Assembly: GCF_016817355.1 (NCBI RefSeq) | Contig: NZ_JADOTT010000007.1 | Location: 91,736-155,735, forward strand | Length of the DNA stretch: 64,000 nucleotides | Source of the DNA: Maricaulis parjimensis | Lineage (GTDB): Bacteria > Pseudomonadota > Alphaproteobacteria > Caulobacterales > Maricaulaceae | Direction of reading: 5' to 3' | Part shown: piece by piece, positions 35,929-44,439 of the stretch | Layout of the letters: each line of letters starts with the position of its first letter | Position numbering within the stretch: position 1 is the stretch's first letter | Notes under the pieces: model-generated | What the model was told of the DNA's origin: nothing | What the model saw: the letters and a program-made list of their open reading frames with translations, nothing else | Database searches by the model: none | Translations under genes and position numbers: made by a program

Positions 35929-36692
35929 TCCGGGGCAAGCTCACGGAGCGGGGTCGGCTGGATGCCGCCCGGTGCCCGGATGCCGAACACTTCACTGACC
36001 ACAGCCTCGGACAGGGCCTGGCCGGGCGGTCCGTCCGCCCTCACCTTTCCGTTTGCCAGGACGATGACCCGGTCGGCATAGCGCGCTGCCAGGTCCAGGG
36101 CATGCACGGCAAGCAGGACATGGCGCCCGCTCGTGGCCGCTTGTTTGAGCATGTCCATGACCACCAGCTGGTGGTGGATATCGAGCGCCGCGGTCGGTTC
36201 GTCCAGGACCAGGACATCGCCCTCGCCCGCGAGGGTCCGGGCAATCAGGACACGGGCCTGTTCCCCGGAAGAGAGGCTGTCCACCCGGCGATCCGCGAGC
36301 GCGGCGACGCCCGTCTGCTCCATCGCGGCTTCGATGGCCGTCTGGTCTTCCGGCGACAACTGGCGCAGCGGTTTGCGCCAGGGCACCCGCCCCAGCGCGA
36401 CCACGGCTTCGACCGTCATCGGCCAGGCCGAACGCCCGTCCGGTGGCAGATATCCGATCCGCCGGGCCCGCTCGCGTGGCGACAGAGTGGAGAGGTGAAC
36501 ACCATCCAGCGAGACATGGCCGGTGGCGGGTTCAAGCAGGCCTGCGGCCAGTTTCAGACAGGTCGACTTGCCCGCACCATTCGGCCCGACCAGAGCCGTA
36601 AGCCCGGCCGCCGGGAAATCCAGATCGAGACCGTCGATCAGGCGGCGCTCGCCATAGCCGAAGCGCAGGTCTTGAAGACTGAGCGTGGTCAT
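35925..36692 (-). CDS. btuD: Cobalamin-type ABC transporter ATPase
   Basis: Encodes 255 residues with Walker A VGPNGAGKST, signature LSSGEQAR (short LSSGE form), Walker B VLVLDEPTAALD and the switch His in AVHALDLA. It belongs to the iron-siderophore/B12 (BtuD/FecE) class. Its start overlaps the permease stop by 4 nt (ATGA), and it is the last gene of the riboswitch-controlled operon, so B12 or a precursor is the expected cargo. Confidence 0.88.
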   Translation of the reverse strand: MTTLSLQDLRFGYGERRLIDGLDLDFPAAGLTALVGPNGAGKSTCLKLAAGLLEPATGHVSLDGVHLSTLSPRERARRIGYLPPDGRSAWPMTVEAVVALGRVPWRKPLRQLSPEDQTAIEAAMEQTGVAALADRRVDSLSSGEQARVLIARTLAGEGDVLVLDEPTAALDIHHQLVVMDMLKQAATSGRHVLLAVHALDLAARYADRVIVLANGKVRADGPPGQALSEAVVSEVFGIRAPGGIQPTPLRELAPD

Positions 36693-37678
36693 GGCGCCAC
36701 CTTTTGCGAGGCTCGCACGAGCCAGAGGAAGAAGGGCGCTCCGATCAGCGCGGTGAGCACGCCGAGATAGAGCGGCAGGCCGGGTCCCGAGAGCAGCCGG
36801 ATCGCCATGTCTGCCAGGACAACCAGCAAGGCTCCGCCGAGCATGGAGGGCAGGACCAGCGCGCCGGGCCGGTACCCGGTCAGCGGCCGCAATATGTGTG
36901 GCACCACAAGGCCGACAAAACCGATCGCGCCCGCCACTGCGACACCGCCCCCCACGGCCAGGGCCGTCCCGGCCACGACGGCCAGGCGCAGGCGGGACAG
37001 GTCGATACCCAGGCTGCGGGCGGCATCCTCTCCCAGGCTCAACGCGTCCAGCGCCGGGGCGCAGAAGAGGAGAATGGCCAAGCCGGACAGGATAAGCGGA
37101 ACAGCAAAGCCGACCTCATTCCAGCTGGCATCCTTGAGTGATCCCATCAGCCAGTAGGCGATCTCTGCCAGCGCCCAGGGATTGGGGGAGAGATTCATCA
37201 TCAAGGCAGTCAGGGCTCCGGCCAGCGCATTCACGGCAACGCCAGAGAGGATGAGCGTGGTGGCCGAGGCGCGGGGTCCCGCGATCAGAAAGAGGAGCGC
37301 GACCCCGCTGGCCGCTCCGATCACGCCCGCCAGCGGCAAGGCCAGTGCGAACAGGCCGGACAGTCCGAAATAGAGCGCCAGGACAGCGCCGAACCCGGCG
37401 CTGGCGGACACGCCGACAACACCGGGATCAGCCAGCGGATTGCGCAGGAAGCCCTGCAGCACAGCCCCGGCGCCCCCCAGTCCGGCACCGACAAGCAGTC
37501 CCAGCGCCAGTCGGGGCAAGCGGATTTCCTGCAGGATCAGCGTGTCGAGGCCTGGGTCTTGACCGAACAGGCCTGTCAGGCTTGCCAGATCCAGCGCCGC
37601 ATTGCCGCAGAACAGGGAGAGCCCGGAGAACAGGAGGAGCAGACCCGCCAGAGCGAGATTGAGGGAGAAAGGTTTCAT
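36689..37678 (-). CDS. btuC: Cobalamin-type ABC transporter permease (FecCD family)
   Basis: Encodes 329 residues with about ten membrane helices (for example LALAGLLLLFSGLSLFCG, LALGLLVGAGLGGAGAVLQG). The conserved family motifs LRLPRLALG-like RLPRLALGLLVGAGL, LRNPLADPGVVGVSASAGFGA and the EAA-like VGLVVPHILRPLTGYRPG are present. It overlaps the start and stop of its neighbours by 4 nt each, so translation is coupled. Confidence 0.9.
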   Translation of the reverse strand: MKPFSLNLALAGLLLLFSGLSLFCGNAALDLASLTGLFGQDPGLDTLILQEIRLPRLALGLLVGAGLGGAGAVLQGFLRNPLADPGVVGVSASAGFGAVLALYFGLSGLFALALPLAGVIGAASGVALLFLIAGPRASATTLILSGVAVNALAGALTALMMNLSPNPWALAEIAYWLMGSLKDASWNEVGFAVPLILSGLAILLFCAPALDALSLGEDAARSLGIDLSRLRLAVVAGTALAVGGGVAVAGAIGFVGLVVPHILRPLTGYRPGALVLPSMLGGALLVVLADMAIRLLSGPGLPLYLGVLTALIGAPFFLWLVRASQKVAP

Positions 37679-38547
37679 GGCCGGTCCACCCAGTCATCGA
37701 TCGCGGCGGCAATGGCCTCGGCGGCGTCGATCAGACGGGGGCCGGCACAGGGCCAGTCACCGGCCGGAAGGTCCACGCGCAAGGGCCCGTCCAGCACATG
37801 GCGATAGGCGGCATGGTAGCGCGCATGATTGGACGTGCTGTCATAGCCATCGGTGAAAAAGCTTGTGAGCAGGATGTCTGCCTCGACATGCAGCAGCACT
37901 TCCGGGTCCGACCGTGTCCAACCGGACAGGCCGACCTCGGCCATCACATTGACCCCGCCGGCGGAACGGATCGCCGCGTCGACATAGGTCCCCGCCCCGG
38001 CCGATCCGCCGGAGACATTGAGATAGAGAATGCGCGGTGCCCGCGGGCGCGCGGCCGTCCGCGCAGACAGGGCGGCCAGCCGGGCGTCCAGATCTGCAAT
38101 GGCCGCGGAAGCCGCTTCCTCGCGATCCATTGCGGTTCCCAGGGCGAGCAGATTGGCGCGAACCCCGTCGAAATCATCGCTCCAGGCCAGTTCGAACCCG
38201 TCCAGACCACCCCGCTCGATCAAGCGGGCTGTGCGACCTCCGCCACCCGGATCGAAGACGGCCAGTTCCGGCGACAGCACCAGGAGGCGCTCCGCGTCCG
38301 GCCAGGCTCTCGGCAGGTCGCGCGCCCAGGCCGGAGCGGCCGAGACCGGTTGATCGACCTGCCAGGAGAGGGCCCGGATCTGTCCCGGTGCGGCGAGAGC
38401 CAGAACATAGGCATCCGCACACAGCGCCGTGGAGACAATGCCGCCGCCAGACGGCATTGTCCCGGTTTCGGCGAAGGCCGGACTAGCGATTGCGCAGGCG
38501 CAGGCCGAGATACAGGCCCCGGCCCGGCGTGTGATAGCCGACCACAT
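37675..38547 (-). CDS. btuF: Periplasmic substrate-binding protein of the cobalamin importer
   Basis: Encodes 290 residues: a signal peptide (WSAITRRAGACISACACAIASPAFA) and a two-lobe helical-backbone binding protein (VSTALCADAYVLAL; PELAVFDPGGG; the central helix DFDGVRANLLALGTAMDREE; VNVMAEVGLSGWTRSDPEVLL; DILLTSFFTDG). The ATG at 38547 lies inside the end of btuB and has GAGGAG seven bases upstream; it overlaps btuB by 65 nt. An extension further upstream exists but has no ribosome site. Ligand identity is inferred from the riboswitch and btuB. Confidence 0.85.
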   Translation of the reverse strand: MWSAITRRAGACISACACAIASPAFAETGTMPSGGGIVSTALCADAYVLALAAPGQIRALSWQVDQPVSAAPAWARDLPRAWPDAERLLVLSPELAVFDPGGGGRTARLIERGGLDGFELAWSDDFDGVRANLLALGTAMDREEAASAAIADLDARLAALSARTAARPRAPRILYLNVSGGSAGAGTYVDAAIRSAGGVNVMAEVGLSGWTRSDPEVLLHVEADILLTSFFTDGYDSTSNHARYHAAYRHVLDGPLRVDLPAGDWPCAGPRLIDAAEAIAAAIDDWVDRP

Positions 38548-40381
38548 CCTGATACTCCTCATCGAGCAGGTTTTCGCCGCGGACATAAATGTCCAGCCGC
38601 GGATCCACGGCATAGCGCAACTGGCCGGAGACCAGCGTGTAGGCGTCGAGCGTCACCGGCAGATAGGTGGCAAAATCCGTGTCCACCTGCTCACCGGTAT
38701 GATCAATGCTGACCGCCCCCGACCAGGCGCCATCGCGCGGGTGCCAGTCCAGGGTGAGCGATGCGAGCTGTTCCGGACGACGCAATTCGGTCACGCCCGC
38801 CTCCTCGCTTTCCAGCCAGGTCAGCGAACCAAAGGCCGACCAGTCCGGCGCGATGCCCCAGCTGGCCGAAACCTCAAGGCCGGACCGGTCGGATGCCGTT
38901 ACCGCGTTGAGCGCGGTGGACGGGAAGGCGGAGAAATCCGTGTAGATCTCGTCTTCCAAGTCCGACTGGAACCAGACGATGGACCAGAAGGCCTTGCCGT
39001 CCAGAAGGCTCTGATCCCAGCCAATCTCCCAGCCGCGGGACCGTTCCGGCTGCAGGGCGGGATTGCCCTGGAAATAGGCCGGGAAATAGCCGAACAGCTC
39101 ATAGATGCCGGGGTTTTTGACCCCATCGCCCCAATTCACCCGGACCCGGCCATTCAGGGCCGCAATGTCCCAGCCCGCTCCGACACGCCAGGTCGTGGCA
39201 TTCTCGAACAGCTCATGCTGATCCTGGCGCAGGGAGGCCGTGACGTCGAACGCCCCAAGGTCCAGCCCATAGTCCAGCGCGATGGCCCGGGTCTCGATCT
39301 GGCGCGACTGGTTCGACCCGGCGCCCGGTCCGGCAAAGGCCTTGAGCCGATCCTGTTCCTGTTCGACGAGGCCGGTGAGGCGATGGCCGAAGGAGCCGGT
39401 CTGCCAGCGCCCGGTGATCTGGTAATGGGCCTGAAGCCGCTGCCCCAGCGCCTCACCGGCGGAGATCGCATCGGCGAAGGTCTCGGTCCTGTCATCGGTC
39501 AGCTGGATCGCCAGCTCGTGCTCCAGCGCAAGGGAGCCCACTCCATGCCCGGCTGACAGCGCCGTGCGGGCAAAGACCGTGCGGCCGCGACTGAGCCGGT
39601 CGACATCATTAAGCCGGCCATCATAGTCCGTGTCGCTGTCATACTGGCTGTCATAGCCAAGCCAGCGCAGCGAACCCTCCAGGCGGACACCCTCCCCCAG
39701 ATCACGCGCGCCGGCGAGATTGACCGAGGCATTCTCATAACCATCGGTCTCACCACCCAGGCCGGAGACATCAATCCCGTTACTGGCATACTGGCTGCCG
39801 GAGAGGGAGAACCAGCCAGTCTCGCGGGTCGAGGCGATGCGGGCCGAGACCTGGCGTGTACCAAAATCACCCGCCTCGATCCGGGCCGAGCTTTCCAGAC
39901 CGGTCTCCGGGCGAGCCGTGGTCAGCCGGATCACACCACCGATCGCATCCGCCCCCCACAGCGCCGACTGTTCACCCCGGGCGACTTCCACCGACCCCAG
40001 ATCGTCAAAGGCAAAATGGGCGAAATCGGCTTCACCGGTGAAAGGGTTATTGGCTTCCACGCCATCGATCAGGACCAGAACATGATTGGCTTCGGACCCG
40101 CGTGCGCGGATCTGGGTCAGGGAGCCGGCCGGCCCGGAACGGGAGATGGCCAGACCGGGTACGCTGCGCAGCGTATCGGCCAGGAAGGGCAGATCCCGGG
40201 CGTCCAATTCGGCCTCACCCAGGCGGGTAATGCTGGATGTGGCATCCGATTGCACAATGCCGACCCGGGCCGCCGTGACCAGGACCACATCATCGGATGC
40301 AGCGTCCTGAGCCAAGGCCGGGACCGGCAAGAGGATGGAAGGCAGCGCCAGAACGGGCGTCAGCCAGACAGATTTACTCAT
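38483..40381 (-). CDS. btuB: TonB-dependent cobalamin receptor
   Basis: Encodes 632 residues, the usual BtuB size. A signal peptide (WLTPVLALPSILLPVPALAQ) is followed by a TonB box (DVVLVTAARVGIV), a plug with LPFLADTLRSVPGLAISRSG, RARGSEANHVLVLIDGVEAN and EVARGEQSALWGADAIGGVI, and a 22-strand barrel ending GLYLGLRLRNR. It imports vitamin B12 across the outer membrane. GGAGG precedes the ATG. The cobalamin riboswitch just upstream confirms the assignment. Confidence 0.94.
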   Translation of the reverse strand: MSKSVWLTPVLALPSILLPVPALAQDAASDDVVLVTAARVGIVQSDATSSITRLGEAELDARDLPFLADTLRSVPGLAISRSGPAGSLTQIRARGSEANHVLVLIDGVEANNPFTGEADFAHFAFDDLGSVEVARGEQSALWGADAIGGVIRLTTARPETGLESSARIEAGDFGTRQVSARIASTRETGWFSLSGSQYASNGIDVSGLGGETDGYENASVNLAGARDLGEGVRLEGSLRWLGYDSQYDSDTDYDGRLNDVDRLSRGRTVFARTALSAGHGVGSLALEHELAIQLTDDRTETFADAISAGEALGQRLQAHYQITGRWQTGSFGHRLTGLVEQEQDRLKAFAGPGAGSNQSRQIETRAIALDYGLDLGAFDVTASLRQDQHELFENATTWRVGAGWDIAALNGRVRVNWGDGVKNPGIYELFGYFPAYFQGNPALQPERSRGWEIGWDQSLLDGKAFWSIVWFQSDLEDEIYTDFSAFPSTALNAVTASDRSGLEVSASWGIAPDWSAFGSLTWLESEEAGVTELRRPEQLASLTLDWHPRDGAWSGAVSIDHTGEQVDTDFATYLPVTLDAYTLVSGQLRYAVDPRLDIYVRGENLLDEEYQDVVGYHTPGRGLYLGLRLRNR

Positions 40382-40403
40382 TCATACGCCTCCAAAGCGT
40401 CAG

Positions 40404-40426
40404 CGTCCGGCCCATCGGGCCGGACG
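40404..40426 (-). promoter_or_regulatory. Strong hairpin in the btuB leader (expression platform candidate)
   Basis: CGTCCGGCCC, a 3-nt loop and GGGCCGGACG form a perfect 10-bp stem 22 bp before the btuB start, between the riboswitch and the ribosome site. No T-run follows, so it might act on translation rather than as a classical terminator. Confidence 0.55.
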
Positions 40427-40499
40427 GTTGCAAGGAGTCGTCAAAAACGGAGATACCGCGCCGATCTCGTGTGACCCCGCACGAACGGACAGACGACAG

Positions 40500-40670
40500 C
40501 GGTGGCAGGTCTTCCGGCTTGCGGGTCCAGGTGAACGATGCCCCTTCCCGGAACAAGTGTTCCAGTGGGTAATCTGCATCGCCACTCGCCGCTTACGGCT
40601 GCGGGCACAGCGCCGGACTGGGTGAGCAACACCGCACCGGCTTCCCGATTAATCCCGTGAGGGAACCATC
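40500..40670 (-). promoter_or_regulatory. Cobalamin (B12) riboswitch
   Basis: On the minus strand the element shows the conserved cobalamin aptamer series: GGTTCCC...GGGAA near 40634-40667, CCGGTGCGG, the CGCTGTGCCCGCAGCCGTAA core, the GGAAGGGGCAT-like segment and the B12 box AGCCGGAAGACCTGCC (40504-40519). It precedes btuB and is predicted to shut down the operon when adenosylcobalamin is bound. Confidence 0.95.
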
Positions 40671-40680
40671 GCGCCGCGGA

Positions 40681-40708
40681 CGCTAGGGCCTGCCGGGCAA
40701 AAACGCAA
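40681..40708 (-). promoter_or_regulatory. Candidate promoter of the btu operon
   Basis: On the minus strand TTGCGT, 16 bp, CTAGCG lies about 11 bp before the riboswitch begins, the expected place. The -10 is imperfect. Confidence 0.5.
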
Positions 40709-40725
40709 TGCGGGGAATGCCGTGA

Positions 40726-41622
40726 TCAGTCGCGCGTGGCGAGTTGATCTTCCAGGGCGCGGATACGCTGGTAGAGCGCCCGCTCTTTCACCTTCTCCGG
40801 ACGGGACAAGGCATGCTCCAGCTTGCGCAATTGCTTTTGCATGCGCCGCCAGGAGAACCAGAGCTGGATCACTTTGGGACCATCGACCAGATAGCGGCGC
40901 CACATGCGGCCCGGCTCCTGGAGCAAACGGTGCAACCATTCCAGACGCGCCTGCTGCATCCAGACCGGCGCGCGGCGGGCCTTGCCGCCGAGGAAGTCGA
41001 GCGAGGCACCGACACACAGGCCCAGACCGGTGCAACCACCATGGTCAAGACAGGCCTCGGCGACCAGTTCCTGTTGCGGAGAGCCGACGCAGAAGAAGGT
41101 GAAACGAGACGGATTGTCCGCCACGAAACGCGCGCACTCGGCAATCGCTTCGGGATTGTCCCGCAGCCCCATGGGCGGCTGGTGCCAGCGCACATCGCGA
41201 AGGCCATAGCGTTCGGTCACGGCTGCGATGACGTCTTCCGAACCGCCGATAATGGTGATGGGTTCGGCCGGGTCGATCACGGTGTCGAAGAGTTTCGCCG
41301 TCAGATCGGAGCCCGGAGACACATTGATCGTTTCGCCGGAAATCTTGCCGATCACTTCCAGCACGCGGCTGTCGCAAACGGTGAGCCAGGCCTGGGCATA
41401 GAGGCGGGCCAGAACCGTATCGCGCTCAAGCCGGACCAGATGGTCGACATTCGGGGTGACCACAAAGGCAAACGGCTTGGACGGGTCGCGCTCGGTAATC
41501 CGGCGCATCGCCACATCCAGCCCGATCTTGTCGAAGGCCGAATTGAGAAACCAGACATGGCGCGAACCGGAACGGCGCTCGACGAAGGTCTCACTGGAGG
41601 CGGTGTGTGCGTTCACTGACAT
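40726..41622 (-). CDS. GT26 (WecG/TagA/CpsF) glycosyltransferase
   Basis: Encodes 298 residues: TPNVDHLVRLERD, the acidic VCDSRVLEVI, SGSDLTAKLF-like PGSDLTAKLFDTVID, FFCVGSPQQELVAEACLDH and the Gly-rich GLGLCVGASLDFLGGKARRA that marks GT26. The C-terminal ~60 residues (WLHRLLQEPGRMWRRYLVDG) form the membrane-associated tail seen in this family. It transfers UDP-activated N-acetyl-mannosamine, -glucosamine or related sugar to a lipid-linked acceptor for polysaccharide. The start at 41622 is the first ATG that gives the family N-terminus. Confidence 0.87.
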   Translation of the reverse strand: MSVNAHTASSETFVERRSGSRHVWFLNSAFDKIGLDVAMRRITERDPSKPFAFVVTPNVDHLVRLERDTVLARLYAQAWLTVCDSRVLEVIGKISGETINVSPGSDLTAKLFDTVIDPAEPITIIGGSEDVIAAVTERYGLRDVRWHQPPMGLRDNPEAIAECARFVADNPSRFTFFCVGSPQQELVAEACLDHGGCTGLGLCVGASLDFLGGKARRAPVWMQQARLEWLHRLLQEPGRMWRRYLVDGPKVIQLWFSWRRMQKQLRKLEHALSRPEKVKERALYQRIRALEDQLATRD

Positions 41623-41764
41623 GTCCCGATCTGTGCCATTCCGGCGTTTTTTGACCGAAGTGCTGCAAACTGCGCGCCGGAATTCGAAGTTTTTCTGACC
41701 GGGGTGCATCCAATTGAGGAGTTGGCGGCATCGAAGGGGCAGAACCCGATTTCAGGTGACCGCC

Positions 41765-42031
41765 ATGCTTCTCAAATCCCTTGCCCTGATGGGCCTCGCC
41801 ACCTCCCTCGTCAGCCTGCCTGTCACCCTGCCGGTCGCCACAGGTTCCCCGGTGACGCTCGCTGTCGGCGCGGTCCAGCTTCACTATGACCGCCAATCCG
41901 GTCTGGATGTGGATTTCGAGGCCAGCTGTCTGGTCCAGACCTGCCCCTTCGCCGAAGTGCGGTTTGACCGGGCCAAGCCGGATGATGGCGAGGACACTGT
42001 GGACGATCAGGTGCGTCTTATCCGGGTCTGA
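41765..42031 (+). CDS. Small exported protein of unknown function
   Basis: Encodes 88 residues from an ATG with AGGTGA upstream. A signal peptide (LLKSLALMGLATSLVSLPVT) is followed by an acidic ~60-residue part with two cysteines five apart (CLVQTC). It is convergent with mnmC; only 2 bp separate the stops. Not recognised. Confidence 0.5.
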   Translation: MLLKSLALMGLATSLVSLPVTLPVATGSPVTLAVGAVQLHYDRQSGLDVDFEASCLVQTCPFAEVRFDRAKPDDGEDTVDDQVRLIRV

Positions 42032-42033
42032 TT

Positions 42034-43767
42034 TCAGCCTTCGCGGCGACGACGTCGCATTTCGAAACGCCCGGGCAGCAGGACGCTTGCCCCGTCTTTT
42101 TCCAGTGCCGTCGCATGACCGCAAATCTGTGCCGCGAGCTGCTCTGCCAATAGCGGAGCATGGGCAAACCCCCGCGATCCAAGACCGGACAGGATGAATT
42201 CCCGCGGCCCCAGCGCACCCGCGACCGGCAAGCGGTCCGGAGTGGAGGCCCGCACACCGGCCCACCGGGCCATGACATCCCCCAACTCAACATCCGGGCA
42301 ATGCGCGGCCGCGGCGTCCCGGAACCCGGCAATGGCCGGTTCTGCCGGACCGGCCGCCTCGCCGCGAACATGGGTGGCCCCGACGAGCACGCCCTGCGGC
42401 GCCGCGCACAGATAATGCCCCCAGGTGACCGGACGCGAAGGCGCTGTACCGGCAAACACGGCCAATTGGCCGGCGCTCGGTGAAATATCCGGCAGGCGGG
42501 CCGCCGCACCGGCACCGGAGGCATGGATCACGATATCCGCCTCCAGCACGGTTTCGCCTTGCCCATCCAGCAGGCGACAGCCCGCCTCGCCGGCCTCCAC
42601 CTCTGCGATTCCGGCCTGGAGCCTCTCCGTCTCACCGGCCAGCTGCCTCACCAGGGAAGCCGGAAGGAAACGGCCGGAATTGGTCAGGTGCAGCCCGCCC
42701 GCCTGCCAGACCACACTGTCATCCATCATGTCGGCAATGTCGGCGAAACGACGGGCTTCGGCGTCATCCTTGGGCAAGCGGAGAACGCCCTCTTCCCAAA
42801 AATCATCCAGCCCGGAATAAAGCCGCCGGGCAAAGTCGAACGCGGCCAAAGTGGCGCGAACATGCGGGCGGTCAGCGCGCTCCAGACGCGGGGTCAGCAG
42901 ACCGGCCGGAGCCCCGGACGCCCCACCGGCCAGCCCGTCGCGATCGACCAGGACTGTTTCGCAGCCACGGATATTCAGGGCGTGGGCGAGCGAGGCTCCG
43001 GCGATACCGGCCCCGATGATGGCCACACGGCCCGGCGCGGGCATTTCAGCGCCCACCTCGCCCGGAAAGATCGCCTCAAGCCGCTCACGCTTGCGACCGA
43101 AACCCGGCTGTTTGGAAACAGAAAAACCAGCCTCAGCCAACCCCCGGCGAACAAAACCGGCGACCGTGAATGTGCCGACACGCGCGCCCGGCGCGGAGAG
43201 ACGGCCGACGGCGTCCAGCACAGGCTGGGACCACATCGCGGCATTGCGCGCCGGGGCAAAGCCGTCGAGGAACCAGGCATCCATCCGGGCATCAATCTGC
43301 GCCAGGGCGGCTTCGGCCTCGTCATGGAAAAGCGTGATGGCAAACCCGTCTTCCGGGAAGACCAGCCGGTGCGCGCCTTTCAGCCGGGGCGGCCATTGCG
43401 CCAGCAAGCGGTCACTCAGATTTGCCAAGGAGGGCCATTGGGCAAAGGCCCGGGCGGCCTCTTCCCGGGACAGCGGGTGTTTCTCGATGGAGACAAAATC
43501 CAGCCAGGCGCCCGGCGATCGGGTCTCACGCCAGAGCTGCCAGAGTGCCAGTGCGTTGAGGCCGGTTCCAAAGCCCAGCTCCCCGACCGTGACATGCCGG
43601 CGCCCCTGCCAGATCTCCGGCATGTGGCAGGCTTTCAGAAAGACCGAACGGGTCTCTTCCAGCCCATCCTCGGCGGAGAAATAGACATCATCATAATCTG
43701 CCGCCCGCGGACCGGAGGCCTGGCTCCAATCCAGCTTGGCCGGTTCGCAGACCAGACTGTCTGTCAT
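42034..43767 (-). CDS. mnmC: Bifunctional tRNA 5-methylaminomethyl-2-thiouridine biosynthesis protein MnmC
   Basis: Encodes 577 residues. The N-terminal ~235 residues are a methyltransferase (VGELGFGTGLNALALWQLW, DAWFLDGFAPARNAAMW) and the rest is an FAD oxidoreductase (VAIIGAGIAGASLAHALNIR; GLLTPRLERADRPHVRATLA; WAGVRASTPDRLPV). MnmC converts cmnm5(s2)U at the tRNA wobble position to mnm5(s2)U. Domain order and motifs match the fused enzyme, a little short (~660 in E. coli). The hydrolase lies 18 bp upstream on the same strand. Confidence 0.93.
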   Translation of the reverse strand: MTDSLVCEPAKLDWSQASGPRAADYDDVYFSAEDGLEETRSVFLKACHMPEIWQGRRHVTVGELGFGTGLNALALWQLWRETRSPGAWLDFVSIEKHPLSREEAARAFAQWPSLANLSDRLLAQWPPRLKGAHRLVFPEDGFAITLFHDEAEAALAQIDARMDAWFLDGFAPARNAAMWSQPVLDAVGRLSAPGARVGTFTVAGFVRRGLAEAGFSVSKQPGFGRKRERLEAIFPGEVGAEMPAPGRVAIIGAGIAGASLAHALNIRGCETVLVDRDGLAGGASGAPAGLLTPRLERADRPHVRATLAAFDFARRLYSGLDDFWEEGVLRLPKDDAEARRFADIADMMDDSVVWQAGGLHLTNSGRFLPASLVRQLAGETERLQAGIAEVEAGEAGCRLLDGQGETVLEADIVIHASGAGAAARLPDISPSAGQLAVFAGTAPSRPVTWGHYLCAAPQGVLVGATHVRGEAAGPAEPAIAGFRDAAAAHCPDVELGDVMARWAGVRASTPDRLPVAGALGPREFILSGLGSRGFAHAPLLAEQLAAQICGHATALEKDGASVLLPGRFEMRRRRREG

Positions 43768-43785
43768 GACAAGCGCTCTGGCATG

Positions 43786-44337
43786 TCAGAGGCTCTGCGT
43801 GAATTTGGCGAAGGCCATCAGGCCTTCCGGCCAGGGCCCGTGTCCGCTTTCAGGCTCAAAATGTCCGGCCTCGCCGGCATTGCCGAAGCGAACATCCCAA
43901 TCGCGCGCCCAGCTTTCCGCCTTGGTGATATGACAAGTCGGATCATTGCTGGAGGCCAGCATGAGACCGGCAAAGCCCAGCGGTTTGCGCGGTGCCGGGT
44001 CAAAGCCATGCTCGCCGTATTTGTCCTTGAGTTCCGGGCGTTCCCAGTCGGACGCGCCGACCAGAAAGGCACCGGCAATCTTGCCGGTCATCTGGGGCGC
44101 GGCATGGGCCACGGTGAGCACACCCAGTGAGTGGGCGACGAGAATGACGGGTTTCTCGGCTTCCGAAACAGCCTCGACCAGACGCGCCACCCAGGCATCC
44201 CGGCGCGGCATGTCCCAATCATCCTGTTCCAAGCGGCGCGCCGTGGACATTTTGTCCGCCCAGCGCGATTGCCAGTGGAAGGGCGAGGCATTGTGCAGCC
44301 CCGGAACGATGAGAATGTCGGCGTCCTTGATCTTCAT
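43786..44337 (-). CDS. RBBP9/YdeN-type serine hydrolase
   Basis: Encodes 183 residues of the small alpha/beta hydrolase family: LIVPGLHNASPFHWQSRW, the nucleophile in VAHSLGVL, an Asp in LASSNDPTC and a His in SGHGPWPEG. The substrate is unknown. It is probably co-transcribed with mnmC. Confidence 0.85.
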   Translation of the reverse strand: MKIKDADILIVPGLHNASPFHWQSRWADKMSTARRLEQDDWDMPRRDAWVARLVEAVSEAEKPVILVAHSLGVLTVAHAAPQMTGKIAGAFLVGASDWERPELKDKYGEHGFDPAPRKPLGFAGLMLASSNDPTCHITKAESWARDWDVRFGNAGEAGHFEPESGHGPWPEGLMAFAKFTQSL

Positions 44338-44385
44338 GGCGCCCTTCTAACGCCGAATGGCCGCCATTCCATCCCCCCAAACACA

Positions 44386-44418
44386 AAAGGCGCGGCTCCC
44401 GGGGGAGGCCGCGCCTTT
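44386..44418 (-). terminator. Rho-independent terminator of motA
   Basis: AAAGGCGCGGC pairs with GCCGCGCCTTT, with a further CTCCC/GGGAG pair inside. On the minus strand it is followed by TTTTGTGTTT, 22 bp beyond the motA stop. Confidence 0.88.
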
Positions 44419-44439
44419 GATCTGTCCGGTGAAATCCGG

